A stretch of 64,000 bases of DNA from Cardiocondyla obscurior (taxonomy: Eukaryota; Arthropoda; Insecta; Hymenoptera; Formicidae), in assembly GCF_019399895.1 (NCBI RefSeq), contig NC_091869.1, forward strand, positions 5,394,001-5,458,000, in the 5' to 3' direction. How positions within the stretch are numbered: the first letter of the stretch is position 1; each line of letters opens with the position of its first letter. Shown here one piece after another: positions 12,214-25,405 of this stretch. The notes under the pieces are model-generated. The model was not told the origin of the DNA, made no database searches, and saw nothing but the letters and a program-made list of their open reading frames with translations. Both the position numbers and the translations under genes were made by a program.

Positions 12214-15200
12214 ATGATACGACGACGACCGCCGGCCCGCAGCATCGCGCCGCTTTGCGCGATCGCTTGGGCGTTCTGGATCGCGTTACCCGCTCAAACC
12301 GGTAAGTATGATAGCGGTTTGATATACCTTGCAATCGCAAGTAGCCGTATTTTTTTTTTTTTTTCGTAAAGAGACTTAATTTGGGAGTACACTTAATTTT
12401 TCTGCTCCAATAACGTTATATAAAATATGATTTTTTAAACATTTAGACTAGGAGATCGAAATCCGTAGTTTTAAATCGAAAATAGAACTAAAAAAAAAAT
12501 TATAATTAAGACAGTGGAGAAATTAAGGCTACGAATTTAATTATTTAATATGAACCTGTTCTAGACGCGGGTTCTAGCTACGCGGACAACAAACAAAGAT
12601 ACGATGGATTTTATAATAATTTAATTCATCCGGATTGGGGTGCAATCGGCAAGTACTTAAATCTTGTATTGAAAATCAAGTACCTTTGCTGCTTCATTAT
12701 TACGCACATCACAGAACTGTCGTTTTATATAATCCCGTTTTATCAAAAAAACAATTATCCCTTTACTCAGAGAATTTACTGAAAAATAAATAGTGCAGTT
12801 TAACAATTTATAAAAATTTTACCTAATTTTTTACTAATAAAATAATAAAATAAGAAAAAAAAATTAATCTTACATTATCAAAGACATCTCTTCAATAAGT
12901 CCCAATGGAATTATGTATAATTATACAATAATTACGAATTACGCTTGATACAAAGTTGACAAAATACGAAGATTAATTATACGTTTCTGTAATTAAACCT
13001 CTCGTCAATTTTATACTAAAGATGAAGATTCGAATGGAACGTTAAAGCCAATTAATCACGACGTGATGTAAAGAAAGAATGAGAAAAAAAGTCACTTCTT
13101 AATAGTTGATGAGACAGGAAAGTGACGATGCTGTGATTATGTATGAAGCGGCGGAGGTGATTTTCCATGGAAAGTTATCCTAATACAAGTCACACGTATC
13201 TCCATAGATAGTAGGCTAATCCGAAAGGTGCCAGCGGCATATTCCGACGGTGTATACACGATGGCTGGTCAGGACAGGCCATCCCCTCGGAAGCTTAGCG
13301 ACTTGTTCATGCAAGGCGACGACGGTCTACCGTCAGTAAAAAATCGCACTGCATTGTTTGCTTTTTTCGGTGAGCATAATTACGAATAACAATAATAACG
13401 ATAACGTACAAAGAAAGTTAACTGACACCTTACGCAACATCAAATTTTTCCAACCGCACAGAATATTAAATTTATTTTAAATAAAACATTTTTAATAACG
13501 TCTTAATAAAAATTAAGGAACAATTACGAACGATTAAAAAAGAAATAATTATTTTTTTTAACTTTAGTTAAGCTTAAAATGTACGCGAGGCGTTCCGCCA
13601 AAGTGAGTCACCACCAAATAACGTTTAAATAATTTTTTTACTTTGGTCGTTTAACGAAATTTGCTTAATAAAAAAAAAAGAATAAAAAGAACTTTAAAAA
13701 AAAAAAGAAAAAAAATTACAGTAATGACAAATTGATTCTACAAAGATTAATATTAATCCACCAACGATCGTTTCGTCATCGTACGCTTTTATCTTCAGCG
13801 CGTGTGTGTTAACGTAACTTGTTCCCGTGCATGATCTCCCATCGCTGTGGGCATTATATACCTCGTAGCTTCTCGACGGAATAAACGCGATTATATTACA
13901 TAAAACGGTCCAGATCGGATGAGCTCGACAAAGCGAGAACTCATTATTCGCCCGCCGGAAACTGGTGCGACTCCGCGATATCCTCGATACGGTGAATCGT
14001 TTCAGGACAGCTGGTCACGTCGGAGATAATCATGGCCAGCGAAAGTGGCTGCCCCATTGAATTTCATCGGATCGACGTGGACAAGTGCGATCCGGTTTTT
14101 GACAAGGAGTGCCAAGGTAACAAGTACATTCCGTTTCTGCGAGCGGATTACGATCGGCGGACCGGGCGCAGCCCCAACAGCCCACGTGAGCAGGTAATTC
14201 TCCTCGAGCACCAGCCTCGTCGATCAGCGCGAGCTTTACTTCCGGGAGCGGCGAATACTTTCGAGTTAATCTTACTTTCGCCAGCCGTGATAACGGTGCC
14301 AAACGGTCTGATCCCTATCTAAATTACGATCACGTTTGAATGATTTATCAGACGTCTAACATCGAGTCCTGTTACGGAACCGGGGTATCGTTTGTATGCT
14401 TGTGTTCCGCTTGTTCTTTTTTTTTTCCTAAATTTTTTCTCTCGCTGATTGGAAACGGTTAAATCCCCGCCGATCTCTGAGACAGTGATCCGTGAGAAGT
14501 AGCTCTTAATACGTGAGATTGCAGATAAATAAAGTCACGAGCTGGATCGACGGCAGCTTCGTCTACTCGAGCAGCGAGGCGTGGGCTAATACAATGCGCG
14601 CCTTCAAGAACGGCAGCCTCCTCATGGAGCAAACGAGACAGTTTCCAGTAAGGAACACCATGCGCGCACCCCTTTTTAATCACGCGGTGCCGCACGTGAT
14701 GCGAATGCTCAGCCCGGAACGTTTATATCGTAAGCAGGAATTAAACACGCACAAAAAATAACGTAGACTTAAAAAAAAAAAAAAATTAATTAATTAATTA
14801 ATAAAGGCACAAAGACGCGAATCCGTTGCAATCCAATGTATGTACGTACGCATATAAATTTCGTCGGACGTTCGCTCGATTATTAAAACAATACCTTTCC
14901 TCGCCGCGTCCCGGCGCATTCACTTTAGTAGTCGTTTGACGCTTACACAATTCAGGTCTTCTCGCTAATTAAGTATTATGTTGTTACCCGCGATCGTTAT
15001 CGAGCACCGTTGCGTCTTTTTTTTTTTTCCTTTTTTATTTCCATTATTACTCGTAATTTTTGCATTAACCGCACGCGCTCGTGCCTATTCTGTTACGTCT
15101 CGCGACTTAACTTTCCCCGCGATCAATTTTCTGAACTCTTGCGAAAGTGGCCTAACAATTAATTATATTGCGCAGTCCTCGGCGATCCGAGAACGAATCA

Positions 15201-16522
15201 GCACCCACCGCTGCTGGCCCTGGGAATCTTGTTCTATCGGTATCACAATGTCATTGCGGCCCGTGTACTGAGGGAACATCCGGGCATGTCTGACGAGCAG
15301 ATTTTCCAGAAAGCGCGCCAGGTGGTCGTCGGCACGATTCAGGTGGATAACAGTCCCGTTCTTTAAGTCTCTCGATTTATAAGCGTATCAGTAAAAATAT
15401 AAAAGAATACAATTCGACGAAAAGTAAAAGTGTTATATATAATTTTACATAATTAACGAGCTTTCGAAAAAGTTTCCGTTTTAAATGGAATTGTTTTGAA
15501 TTATAATTGAATTAACATAAGTCGCTTGCGAAATATCGCTTCCCGGCGTGCGAGGCCTTTCCTATGTTCTCTCTTTTTTTCCATCGCAGAATATAATCCT
15601 TTACGAGTACCTTCCGGCATTGCTAAACGAGGATCTACCACCGTACACCGGCTATAAACCAGATCTGCATCCGGGTATTAGTCATATCTTTCAAAGCGCT
15701 GCTTTTCGTTTCGGTCACACTCTTATACCGCCGGGGATATATCGCCGGAACGAAAACTGCGAATACAGAAGGACCAACACGGGCCAGCCGGCTATGAGAC
15801 TCTGCTCCACGTGGTGGGACTCGAACGTAAGTGATTTCCTTCCTAAAAGCGAGTCTTAAAGTACGAAATATAAATTAAATGACTTTTCGAGAAAATTTAA
15901 TTCGTTGAAAATTTATATTTATTAAAGTGCAGCTAAGAACTTTTTAATATTCCGCGCAGCGTAATAATAAAAATTGAATTTTCGGAGGACGATCGAAATA
16001 AGCGTAGATCCTGGTTGCAGGAGGTTTTAGCTAACAGCACGATTGAGGAATTAATTATGGGGATGGCGTCGCAATTGGCGGAGAAAGAGGACAATCTCCT
16101 CGGCACTGACATCCGAAACAATTTGTTCGGTCCCATGGAATTTTCCCGCCGTGACCTCGGCGCCCTGAACATTATGCGAGGCCGCGACAACGGTCTCCCG
16201 GATTATAACACGGCCAGAGTGCGATTCAAACTCGCGAAACGGAACACCTGGAACGAGATCAACCCGGAGCTGTTCAATAAAAACCCGTCGCTGCTGCGTA
16301 CTCTGATTGAAATTTACTCAAACAATCTCAACAACGTCGACGTTTACGTCGGCGGGATGCTGGAGTCTAAGGGAGGCCCCGGCGAGCTCTTTACCGCGGT
16401 CATAAAGGAACAGTTTCTTCGTCTGCGGGACTCCGACAGATTTTGGTTTGAGAACGAGGAGAACGGGTGAGTGAATTCACGCAGTAACTATTTAATTACG
16501 ATTAATAATTACGTCGACACTA

Positions 16523-16559
<37 letters not shown>

Positions 16560-19500
16560 AAGTTAACTGTATAGAAATACGACTGATCGACAATCGTAAA
16601 AAGTCTTCTAAAAAGAAAAACGTGTTAATTTTATTTGGCTTCAGTATTTTCACAAGAAGCGAGATAGAGGAAATCCGCCGCATTACTCTTTGGGACGTGA
16701 TCACGAACGCGACCGGTATATCTTTCGACGCGATTCAGAGACGCGTGTTCGTTTGGCAGGACGGTGATCCGTGTCCACAGCCTTTCCAATTGAATTCGAC
16801 GATGCTGGAACCTTGCGTTCCCCTACAGCGATATGATTACTTTGAGGTAATCAACTTTAAAAAACTTAAAGACTAAACATATCTTTCGGCTGTTGTCTCG
16901 CGAATATTTTTTTCTATTTTTTTAAATAATTAAATTAGAATAATCTTGTTTTGCTTCCTTTTTTATTTTAATTAATTGTAAGATGGCAAGTTTAAGAGTC
17001 GCGTGCTGGTTTTATGTCCCATTTTTTTTCCGTCAAACTGATAAAAATCGTACGCAGGGCAGCGAATTCGTTTACATCTACGCGTGCGTGTTCCTCGGAT
17101 TCGTCCCGATTCTATGCGCGGGTGCTGGATACGGACTGGTGAAGCTGCAGAACAGACGTCGCCGGAGATTGAAAATACTTCAAGAGGCGATCCAGAAGCG
17201 AAGCGACGGACGAATATGCGTCGATAAGATGATCGTGCGCGAATGGCTGCACGCGAACCATCGTCGTCTCGTAAAGGTGAAATTCGGACCGGAAGCGGCA
17301 TTGCACATCGTCGATCGGAAGGGAGAGAAACTGCGCACGTTTGACTTTAGCGGCGTTAACACCATAACTATGGAGGAGTCGCAGGTATTTTCTTGCTATC
17401 GTAAAAATAAATAATATCTTTTTTTAATGGCGCGTTAAAAAAAAGAAAAAGAATTAAAAATAATTTAACGCTAATTGGGTCAAGTCTCACGGAATATCTG
17501 AATATCACCGAAATGATCTAGCGATTTCAATCCTTAACTGAATTAATTAATTAACTTGTGCTTTATGGAACGCGCCGTAAATTACTCGCTTCATTACGCA
17601 AGGACTTATTCTTTAACGTCACATTATACACACTCGATAATTATTAATCACGATTGCAGGAGAGCGAAACCGGACACCGTAAGGCCCTAGTGCTATTACG
17701 TATACCCCGGGATTACGACCTTGTCCTTGAACTCGATTCCTTGGCATCCCGTAGAAAGTTTATTGCGAAATTGGAATCGTTTTTGGCGTCGCAAAAAAAG
17801 CACTTTATACTCACGCCGATCGCGCGGGACGTTATGCTGGCGAAGGCGGAAACCAAGGAGCGTCGGCAAAAGAAGCTCGAACAGGTTCGTCCTTCTCCTT
17901 CGTATTTATGAATGCGACTTCGCTGAGCAATAAAAAGTGTATTAACACATTAAGAAGGAATAACGGCAATTTCTTAATTAATGAAAAAAAAAAAAAAGAA
18001 AAAAAATGAACAAGGCGAAACGCAAACATATTATCGCGCGTGCCTGTGAGAACGTATCATTCTCATGAAATTTTTTTATCTTCTTGAATTAAAGATATGG
18101 AAAATTTACGGGGTCGCGCTATCAGTTTTTCAGAGAAGCGTACGCGTTGACGTTCGGATTGCGGCCTGGCGAACGAAGGCGGCGATCCGAGGACAGCGAT
18201 ACTGGAGAGGTTGTCACGGTGATGCGGACGTCGCTTTCGAAGAGCGAGTTCGCGAGCGCCCTTGGCATGAAGTCCGACGCCGTCTTCGTGAAGAAGATGT
18301 TCAACATCGTCGACAAGGACGGCGACGGCCGGATCTCTTTCCAGGTGCGACCGTCTTTCTCTTCAAACGAGCTGCCACCCTTGCCGTTTCGTTCTCACGC
18401 TACGTTTGTCGAATTTTAGGAGTTCTTGGACACGGTGCTGCTGTTCTCACGCGGCAAGACCGAAGATAAGCTGCGGATCATCTTCGACATGTGCGACAAA
18501 GACAGCAACGGCGTGATCGATAAGGAGGAGCTCTCGGAGATGCTGAGATCACTCGTGGAAATAGCTCGCACAACGAGCCTCTCGGATGATCACGTCACGG
18601 AGCTGATCGATGGCATGTTTCAGGTGGATTTTTATTAATTATTTTGTCATTTTCAATGATCCTCCTCGAGATATATGTATATTTCTTTTTTACTTGGACG
18701 ATAATGTTCCCTTAGGATGCTGGACTCGAAAGGAAGGACTATCTCACGTACAACGACTTTAAATTAATGATGAAAGAGTACAAGGGCGACTTCGTCGCGA
18801 TCGGCTTGGATTGCAAAGGCGCCAAGCAGAATTTCCTCGACACGTCGACGAATGTTGCCCGCATGACCAGCTTTCACATTGACCAGCTGCCGCCGGAGGA
18901 TGCGAAGAGCTGGTCGCGTAAACAGTGGGACGCCATATCGACTTTTCTTGAAGAGAATAGACAGAACATATTTTATCTCTTTCTTTTCTACGTGATCACC
19001 ATAGCGCTTTTCGTCGAGCGCTTTATTCGTGAGTATTAAATTATATTTTAAATCGTTTTTTTTTTTAAACATCTTTAAATCGTCAAATATTTAAGTTCTC
19101 AATGCATTTATTTGCCAAAGTCAAACTATCCTTTTTTTTCTGTTTTTTTTTTTTTCGCAGATTACTCTTTCATGGCGGAACATACAGATCTCAGGCACAT
19201 AATGGGCGTGGGAATTGCCATCACCCGTGGCTCAGCAGCCGCACTCTCCTTTTGCTACAGTCTTCTGCTGCTGACGATGTCCAGGAACTTGTTGACGAAG
19301 CTGAAGGAGTTCTCGATCCAGCAGTACATCCCGCTGGACTCGCACATACAGTTCCACAAAATCGCGGCCTGCACGGCGCTTTTCTTTTCCGTGCTGCACA
19401 CGGTGGGCCACATAGTCAACTTCTATCACGTCTCCACGCAGCCGATAGCGCATCTTCGCTGCCTCACCAGTGAAATCAGCTTCCCAAGCGACGCGCGGCC

Positions 19501-21404
19501 TACAATCTCCTTCTGGCTGTTTAGAACAGTAACCGGTAGGTCGCGGGGACTCTTGGCACTTCGTTCGGTGAACGTTAACGATTTTTTTTATCTCGCAGGC
19601 TTGACTGGGATTCTCCTCTTCGTCGTCATGACGATTATTTTCGTCTTCGCGCACCCAACGATACGGCAGAAGGCTTACAAGTTCTTTTGGTCCACGCACA
19701 GTCTGTACGTTGTTCTCTATGCCCTCTGCCTGATTCACGGCTTGGCTCGATTGACGGGCGCCCCACGATTTTGGATATTCTTCATCGGCCCGGCAGTAAT
19801 CTATGCTCTTGACAAAGTAATTTTCCTCTTGCATTTTTCTTTGAAAATAGAACGAGGACGAAGAAGAAAAAAAAAAAAAAAAAAACTATTTATTTTACAT
19901 TGATAGCATATGCATGCATCATATTTGAAAATATAATTGTAGATCTATTAATTATGCACTGGTTGCGTATGACGAAACAAGACTTATATGTTACGCGCTG
20001 TTTTATTCTTATTTAATGCAAATCGCGTCCTAGTTAAAAAGACGCGTAATAATAATAATTAATCTAAAGTAACTCCGCACTGGTTTTAGGTCGTAAGCCT
20101 GCGGACTAAATACATGGCTTTGGATATTATCGAGACAGAACTGCTGCCTTCCGACGTGATAAAAATCAGATTCTACCGGCCGCCGAACTTGAAGTATCTG
20201 TCGGGCCAGTGGGTGCGTCTCGCCTGCACCGCTTTCAGGTCCAACGAGTTCCACTCGTTCACACTGACCTCGGCACCCCACGAGAACTTCTTGTCGTGCC
20301 ACATAAAAGCTCAGGGACCATGGACTTGGAAGTTGCGCAACTACTTCGATCCCTGCAACTATAATCCGGAGGACCATCCGAAGATTCGCATAGAGGGACC
20401 GTTCGGCGGTGGAAATCAAGATTGGTACAAGTTCGAGGTCGCGGTGATGGTCGGGGGTGGCATCGGGGTGACTCCTTATGCTTCGATGCTCAACGACCTC
20501 GTGTTCGGAACGTCCACCAACAGATATTCGGGCGTTGCGTGCAAGAAGGCGAGTGCTGGAAAATTTACCTCATTTTCTTCTTCTTTTTTTTAATTATATT
20601 TTTCTATTTATTCAACTCATCGCGTTTAATTTTAATAGCTTATTTGGAACGAGATAACTCGTCTTTTTGTCCGATAGTGTCACATCGATTTCTTTTTACC
20701 CCGCAGGTTTATTTTTTATGGATCTGCCCGTCGCACAAGCACTTTGAGTGGTTCATCGACGTTCTCAGAGACGTTGAAAGGAAAGACGTCACGGATGTCC
20801 TCGAAATCCACATATTTATCACGCAGTTTTTTCACAAATTCGATTTGCGAACTACTATGCTGGTAAGCGAATTTATTCTGAGGTTCTTGTCCGAGTTTAA
20901 TAAAAAAAAAAGAAAAAAAGCCACGTAAATATTAATAATATTCTCTTTTACATATGTAGTACATATGTGAGAACCACTTTCAGAGGCTATCGAAGAAGAG
21001 TATATTTACCGGACTGAAAGCCATCAATCATTTCGGCCGACCAGACATGACGTCATTTCTGAAATTTGTTCAGAAGAAACACAGCTATGTGCGTATATTA
21101 TATTAATTTATAACAAATCGACTCCTTTTTGCCTGCTTCAAAAGCACGAAAGAGCTCTCGAAGCAAATCTGATAGCTCGAAACATCCTCCGCGCTTTTGC
21201 TTTTTCTAACATGTTTGATATTATTCACGAAAGTACAACTTTTCGCGCGCTGAGTGAGATGTTATTCATCAACAGGTTAGCAAAATAGGAGTGTTCAGCT
21301 GTGGACCACGTCCTCTAACGAAGAGCGTCATGTCGGCCTGCGACGAGGTCAACAAAACGCGGCGGCTGCCGTACTTCATTCATCACTTCGAGAACTTCGG
21401 CTAG
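12214..21404 (+). CDS. Duox: Dual oxidase (peroxidase-like / NADPH oxidase)
   Basis: Twenty coding exons: 12214-12301, 12565-12648, 13208-13369, 14006-14193, 14525-14729, 15176-15342, 15590-15826, 16021-16466, 16645-16846, 17058-17384, 17660-17884, 18126-18344, 18420-18623, 18716-19028, 19161-19535, 19599-19816, 20090-20548, 20707-20862, 20960-21088, 21276-21404. They encode 1510 residues, close to the ~1.5 kb-residue size of insect Duox. Domain order: signal peptide (1-29), peroxidase-homology ectodomain (~36-560, proximal-type His341 in FRFGH), TM near 594-620, EF-hands at ~839-850 (DKDGDGRISF) and ~875-887 (DKDSNGVIDKEEL), then the oxidase core. Heme His pairs fit 1088/1102 and 1181/1194. 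FAD motif is HSFTLTSAP (~1275); NADPH motifs are GGGIGVTP (~1342) and FSCGPRPL. The protein makes extracellular H2O2 under Ca2+ control and needs DUOXA, encoded next door. Introns 2 and 17 use GC donors. Confidence 0.96.
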
Positions 21405-22073
21405 TCGAATGAACTGATTTTCCGTTCGTACGAGATAACGAAATTAATTGTCAAGCGGCACTTGACAGTCTCCCGTCGTGAATCTCGACGATTAGTAGAG
21501 TGTACATATTTAAACGCGAAAACGCGAATTTTTTTAAATTATTTATTATCTGTCACGAGTACTTATTACATTTATTTATGACTGTACAAAAGAAAAAGTC
21601 TTCTCCTTCCTCATCTTCCCGAATTTAATACGCAGAAAAAAAATTTGGCCGCTTTATTATGATTTATTATAATTTATTGCGATTTCTTATTTTTATTTTA
21701 TTTTATTTTTTTAAAGAAAAAATCCAGATCTTGGATTCTTTTCTTTTATTAAATAATATTCGTATAATAAAATAGATATCTAAATGCTTTTAATGACGCT
21801 TAAAAAAATCGATATCGTAGTTATCCGCATTTGAGAGATATTAATTACTAACGGTTCTGCGTGTAGCTGGTGGGAATGGGTACGACCAGTTACTCTTACT
21901 GGCCTCGTCACCGATTTCTTGCGGAAATTCAGACAGCTCGTGTACGTAGCCTCGATTAATGACACCCTCAGTGTCGTCCTTAGCAGCGTGCCTATTCTGA
22001 AGCTTTGACGACAGTTGGCTGCAACATTTTTTTCAATGTTCTATAACGCTGCAACTAGAAACGTAAACTCGAT
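21405..22073. other. Convergent 3' ends of Duox and DUOXA
   Basis: 669 bases separate the two stop codons. A plus-strand AATAAA at 21766-21771 suits Duox. A minus-strand AATAAA (plus-strand TTTATT at 21745-21750) suits DUOXA. If both are used, the two transcripts overlap by some tens of bases. No other ORF is supported here. Confidence 0.5.
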
Positions 22074-24006
22074 CTAAGACCAGGGAGATACAATCGCCAA
22101 TGCAAACCTCATTATTCGATCACCGAACGAGTCCTCGATCTTTGGAACTTTCCGCCTGACGTTTCGTGTGTCGAAGCTCTCCTCTATGATGACATGCCTG
22201 TCGTACGGCGTGTCGTAGTCGACCTCGAGTATAGTCGAAAATTGATGTGGGAAAATCATGTCTATGGCTGTTATCACGAGTCCAGCGAATAGGCACGCGG
22301 CACCGGCTGACAGCACCAGCCAGTAGTTCCAGCCGAGATTGAAGGACAGGATCGAGCCCTCGATATGAGCTATCAGAGGCTCGCATGGAAGAAGCGTCGT
22401 GTAAACCAGGTTTGTCAGCAGCATGCACAATCCGGTAAAGATCATGCCGTACGCTCCATACCGCGGCACCACCATAAGTAACAAGTTCATCATTAGCCAC
22501 GAGGCGAAAGAAGTCCTGCGAGGAAAATTAATTATACTACGCGCTCTCGCGTCAAGCGAGAAGCCGCGAGATCCCCGGATGAAGATACTTTATCGCGGTA
22601 GCGAACGTACCATAGCATTATCGAGGCGTAGTATCCGGCCTCGCGGTACCGAGAGCCCCAGGAGAAGCCCTCCTGATGGAGGCTGAAGTACTCCGCCAAG
22701 GAGACGATGGGAAACGGCGCGCCCTGATAAAGCGCCTGCTTGAAGGCACTGATCATCTCGTCCGAACTTCTCCACCAGAATCGCTCGTTGTACTCGGCGT
22801 CGCCGCTCGCCTGCTCGCTATTCGGAGACACTGCAACGATTCGGTCGACGCAGAACTCGCAAATTGTAATTTGCGGTGTGGAAAATTTGTAACTTTCGAT
22901 CTTAATTCTTAAATTTTTTTTTGTTTCTGTTTTATTTTTTTTTTTCTTTTTTTTCTTACGTCAAGTTTTATTCTGTCGCAGTTTTGATATCATAAGTTGT
23001 AGAAATGCGAGTGAAATAATTTTAGACGTTTAGCTTTCTTTACTGAGACTTACACCTGTACGTTATATTGATGTGCATCAAACCGATGTAACCACCGATG
23101 TCGGCCGTTGCCTTATGCCTGGAGAAAGCGCTGTAAGAGCTGACAATGGTAGCGGAGCTCGTATGCCAGGATGAGCCATATTGCGCCACTACGCGCACAC
23201 AGAAAGCATAATGGTTATTCTTCCGAGTGTCCGCGTGGTTAGTGATTAATTTCAGTTAATTGCATTAATTATTCCCGAAATAATAGATTTCGCAATTTTA
23301 TTTGACGATTAAAAAGCTGTTAAGCACATAATTCATTGCGAGCTTAAAGCGAGCAGCGGCGTAACTGAAGTCCAACTGTTTTAAATAATTTTAATTAGCA
23401 CGAGCTTATTTTTTTTATTCTTCTCTGCTTGGAAAAAATGTGAATATAAGTCAATAATGCGAATTCAGACCACAAAATATATAAATAAATAGTTTATGCT
23501 TTTTTCCTTTTTTTAATTTTATCCTCTTCTTCTCTCGTACTTTTTTTTTCTTTTTTTTTTTTTTTTTTTTTTTTTTCTTTTATTTTTCCTTTTTCGTCAG
23601 CCTCGCGAAGCAGATCACTTGGTTACGCCACTGATAGCCAAGGCTCTCTTTACTTGGAAAGTAGACATTGTGCACGAACCTTGAATCGTCGCACCCACGA
23701 AGAGGCTCAGAGTAACCGTGAGAAATGTGGTTAACCGCTGCGGCGGGAGAAACACCAGGTTTTACATGGCCAGAACTCGATAAATTGCGCTTAAGACGTA
23801 AGTCACGAGCGGACGCGACGTAGGAGTGGAAAACCGCTCACCTCTTTTCTAACTCCCGGGAATATGACTAGAAACGCCGTGAACAGAGTGCCGAATATCA
23901 CGAAGACGATGACCAGGGGCACGTCGCCGGTGACGGGAGTGCGGTTGCTGTAGCTGTAGAGAGTCGGCCCACCGTCGCTGCGGAAGGCGTCGAACCATCC
24001 CTTCAT
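22074..24006 (-). CDS. mol: Dual oxidase maturation factor (DUOXA; fly mol/NIP)
   Basis: Five exons on the minus strand, listed 5' to 3': 24006-23842, 23737-23680, 23188-23054, 22830-22611 and 22515-22074 (TAG 22076-22074). All junctions keep phase with GT-AG introns and the product is 339 residues, the usual family size. The start MKGWFDAFRSDGGPTLYS is diagnostic of insect DUOXA/NIP. Hydrophobic segments follow at VIVFVIFGTLFTAFLVIF and TFLTVTLSLFVGATI. A polar extracellular loop contains an N-glycosylation sequon (NIT) and YNERFWW. Three or so further membrane spans lie in the last exon, before a charged cytoplasmic tail. DUOXA proteins escort Duox out of the ER and support H2O2 production at the plasma membrane (family knowledge). 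The partner lies immediately downstream in tail-to-tail orientation. Confidence 0.95.
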
Positions 24007-25228
24007 CTTCCTGGACCCGAGCTAGTTTTCGGTACGCCGGAATCTGGGCCACTCGAATGAAAAGAGTTGCGTTACCGTCGCTGCTCTCAGTAAAACGAAC
24101 GTTTAGCTAGGCGGACTAATATTTTCTTCGCGACTGCATATAATTCTTCTTAGATCATCCTTACAATAGTTCTTTTTTTTTTTTTTTTTATTACTTGAAA
24201 ACTTTCGACGAGTCTCTACGCATGACGTCACCACGGACAGAAATGAGGATTTAAATCGGTACAATTTTACAGGACCTAAAGAGCGATCTATAGAGATCTT
24301 TCCTGGCCGGCCTCGACGCACCTTTGAATCCCAAGGGTTTATCTATCCCTGATAGGAGTTTACCTACGAACCGGCTCAAGGTTGGAGTTGCCAAAACCTT
24401 TGCGAAATCCTCGGCACGCGTTGAAAGCGCGTTCGCTCAGCGTGCGACATGTGGGACCGAAGGCAGCGAGTATACTGGAGAGGCCCCGGGGCCTGAGTGG
24501 GTTAACAGGCTCCGCTTGGAAAGTGGTTTCCACCAACAGGCAGACGACCTCGTGCATTACCTCGACGGAAGAGAGAAACCCAGAGAGAAAGAGAAGGTGA
24601 TGCCGCGGGTGGGGCTGTCACCGCCGATGGTCAACGACGGGAGAGAACGAGAGAGAAAGGCGGGAGAGACGGAGAACGGCTCGACGAGAAAGGTCTACTT
24701 TTGGATCAGCTGATCTGATTCCCCCGTTTGTTCTAGTCTGCTTATTTTATTTAATTACAAAGCTATTCAAGTGGCCCTTTAATAACTCCAGAAGCGAAAG
24801 CGCTATTAAATGCGGGTAACATCAATGCCAGCAAACGAGATGACTTGCGTGACGAACGAGAGCTTCTGAAGTTCTCGAAATATTCTAAACTACTTACAGA
24901 AAAGCCAAATTCGCCTGCTACCCGAGTATATTATAAACTCAACGTCATGCCACTTGGATTTTATTTTTTTATATATTTTTTTTTTTTTTAGTCCACAAGC
25001 GAACGGTCTATACGTTACGCAATCTTCAGCGTGCAATTTGCCGATGAACGAGCGGCCCATTGATCTGCATTGGAGTGGTACCGGTAGCGGAAGCGTGGCG
25101 AGCCGTATTCCGCTCGTTCTCCGAGGCCGGGTACATCGCGGTGTGGACCGCGCGTCCAAGCCGGCTGTGCCATTCCGCCGCCAATAATTCCGCTATTTCG
25201 GGCTGTCTAATTTGGACCCGGTGACGCT
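24007..25228. promoter_or_regulatory. Region upstream of DUOXA and the smoothelin-like gene
   Basis: This is the divergent spacer between DUOXA (-) and the first possible exon of the smoothelin-like gene (+). It holds two T runs (around 24172-24189 and 24980-24990) and GC-rich patches. ORFs here are shorter than 130 codons and match nothing recognisable. It presumably contains the DUOXA promoter and 5' UTR. Confidence 0.3.
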
Positions 25229-25405
25229 ATGCTTTTAACGGCGGCGTTGATAGCGAAGCATCATCCAGCGCCGTTGGCCACCACCACCGCCACCAGCAAT
25301 AACCACCGACGTGAATTCGGTAGTGACGAGACGGCCGCTTGCTGCAGTCTCACGAAGGCTTGGGCCTCCTACTGCCACCCGGCGCTGGTCCTCCGTTCCT
25401 TAAAG
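25229..25405 (+). CDS. Possible N-terminal coding exon of the smoothelin-like gene
   Basis: An ATG at 25229, with an in-frame TAA 21 bases upstream, opens 59 codons that end exactly at a donor-like site, TTAAAG|GTAAAA. Both this exon (phase 0) and the acceptor at 27114 (phase 0) fit the frame of the smoothelin-like gene, so splicing would add 68 residues before the Met at 27141. The peptide is rich in Ala, Thr and His with no known motif. It could equally be untranslated, or chance. Confidence 0.3.

Noticed and set aside
19232..19834. 200-codon minus-strand ORF opposite Duox
   Set aside because: It is antisense to conserved Duox coding exons and reads as an Arg/Glu-rich shadow.
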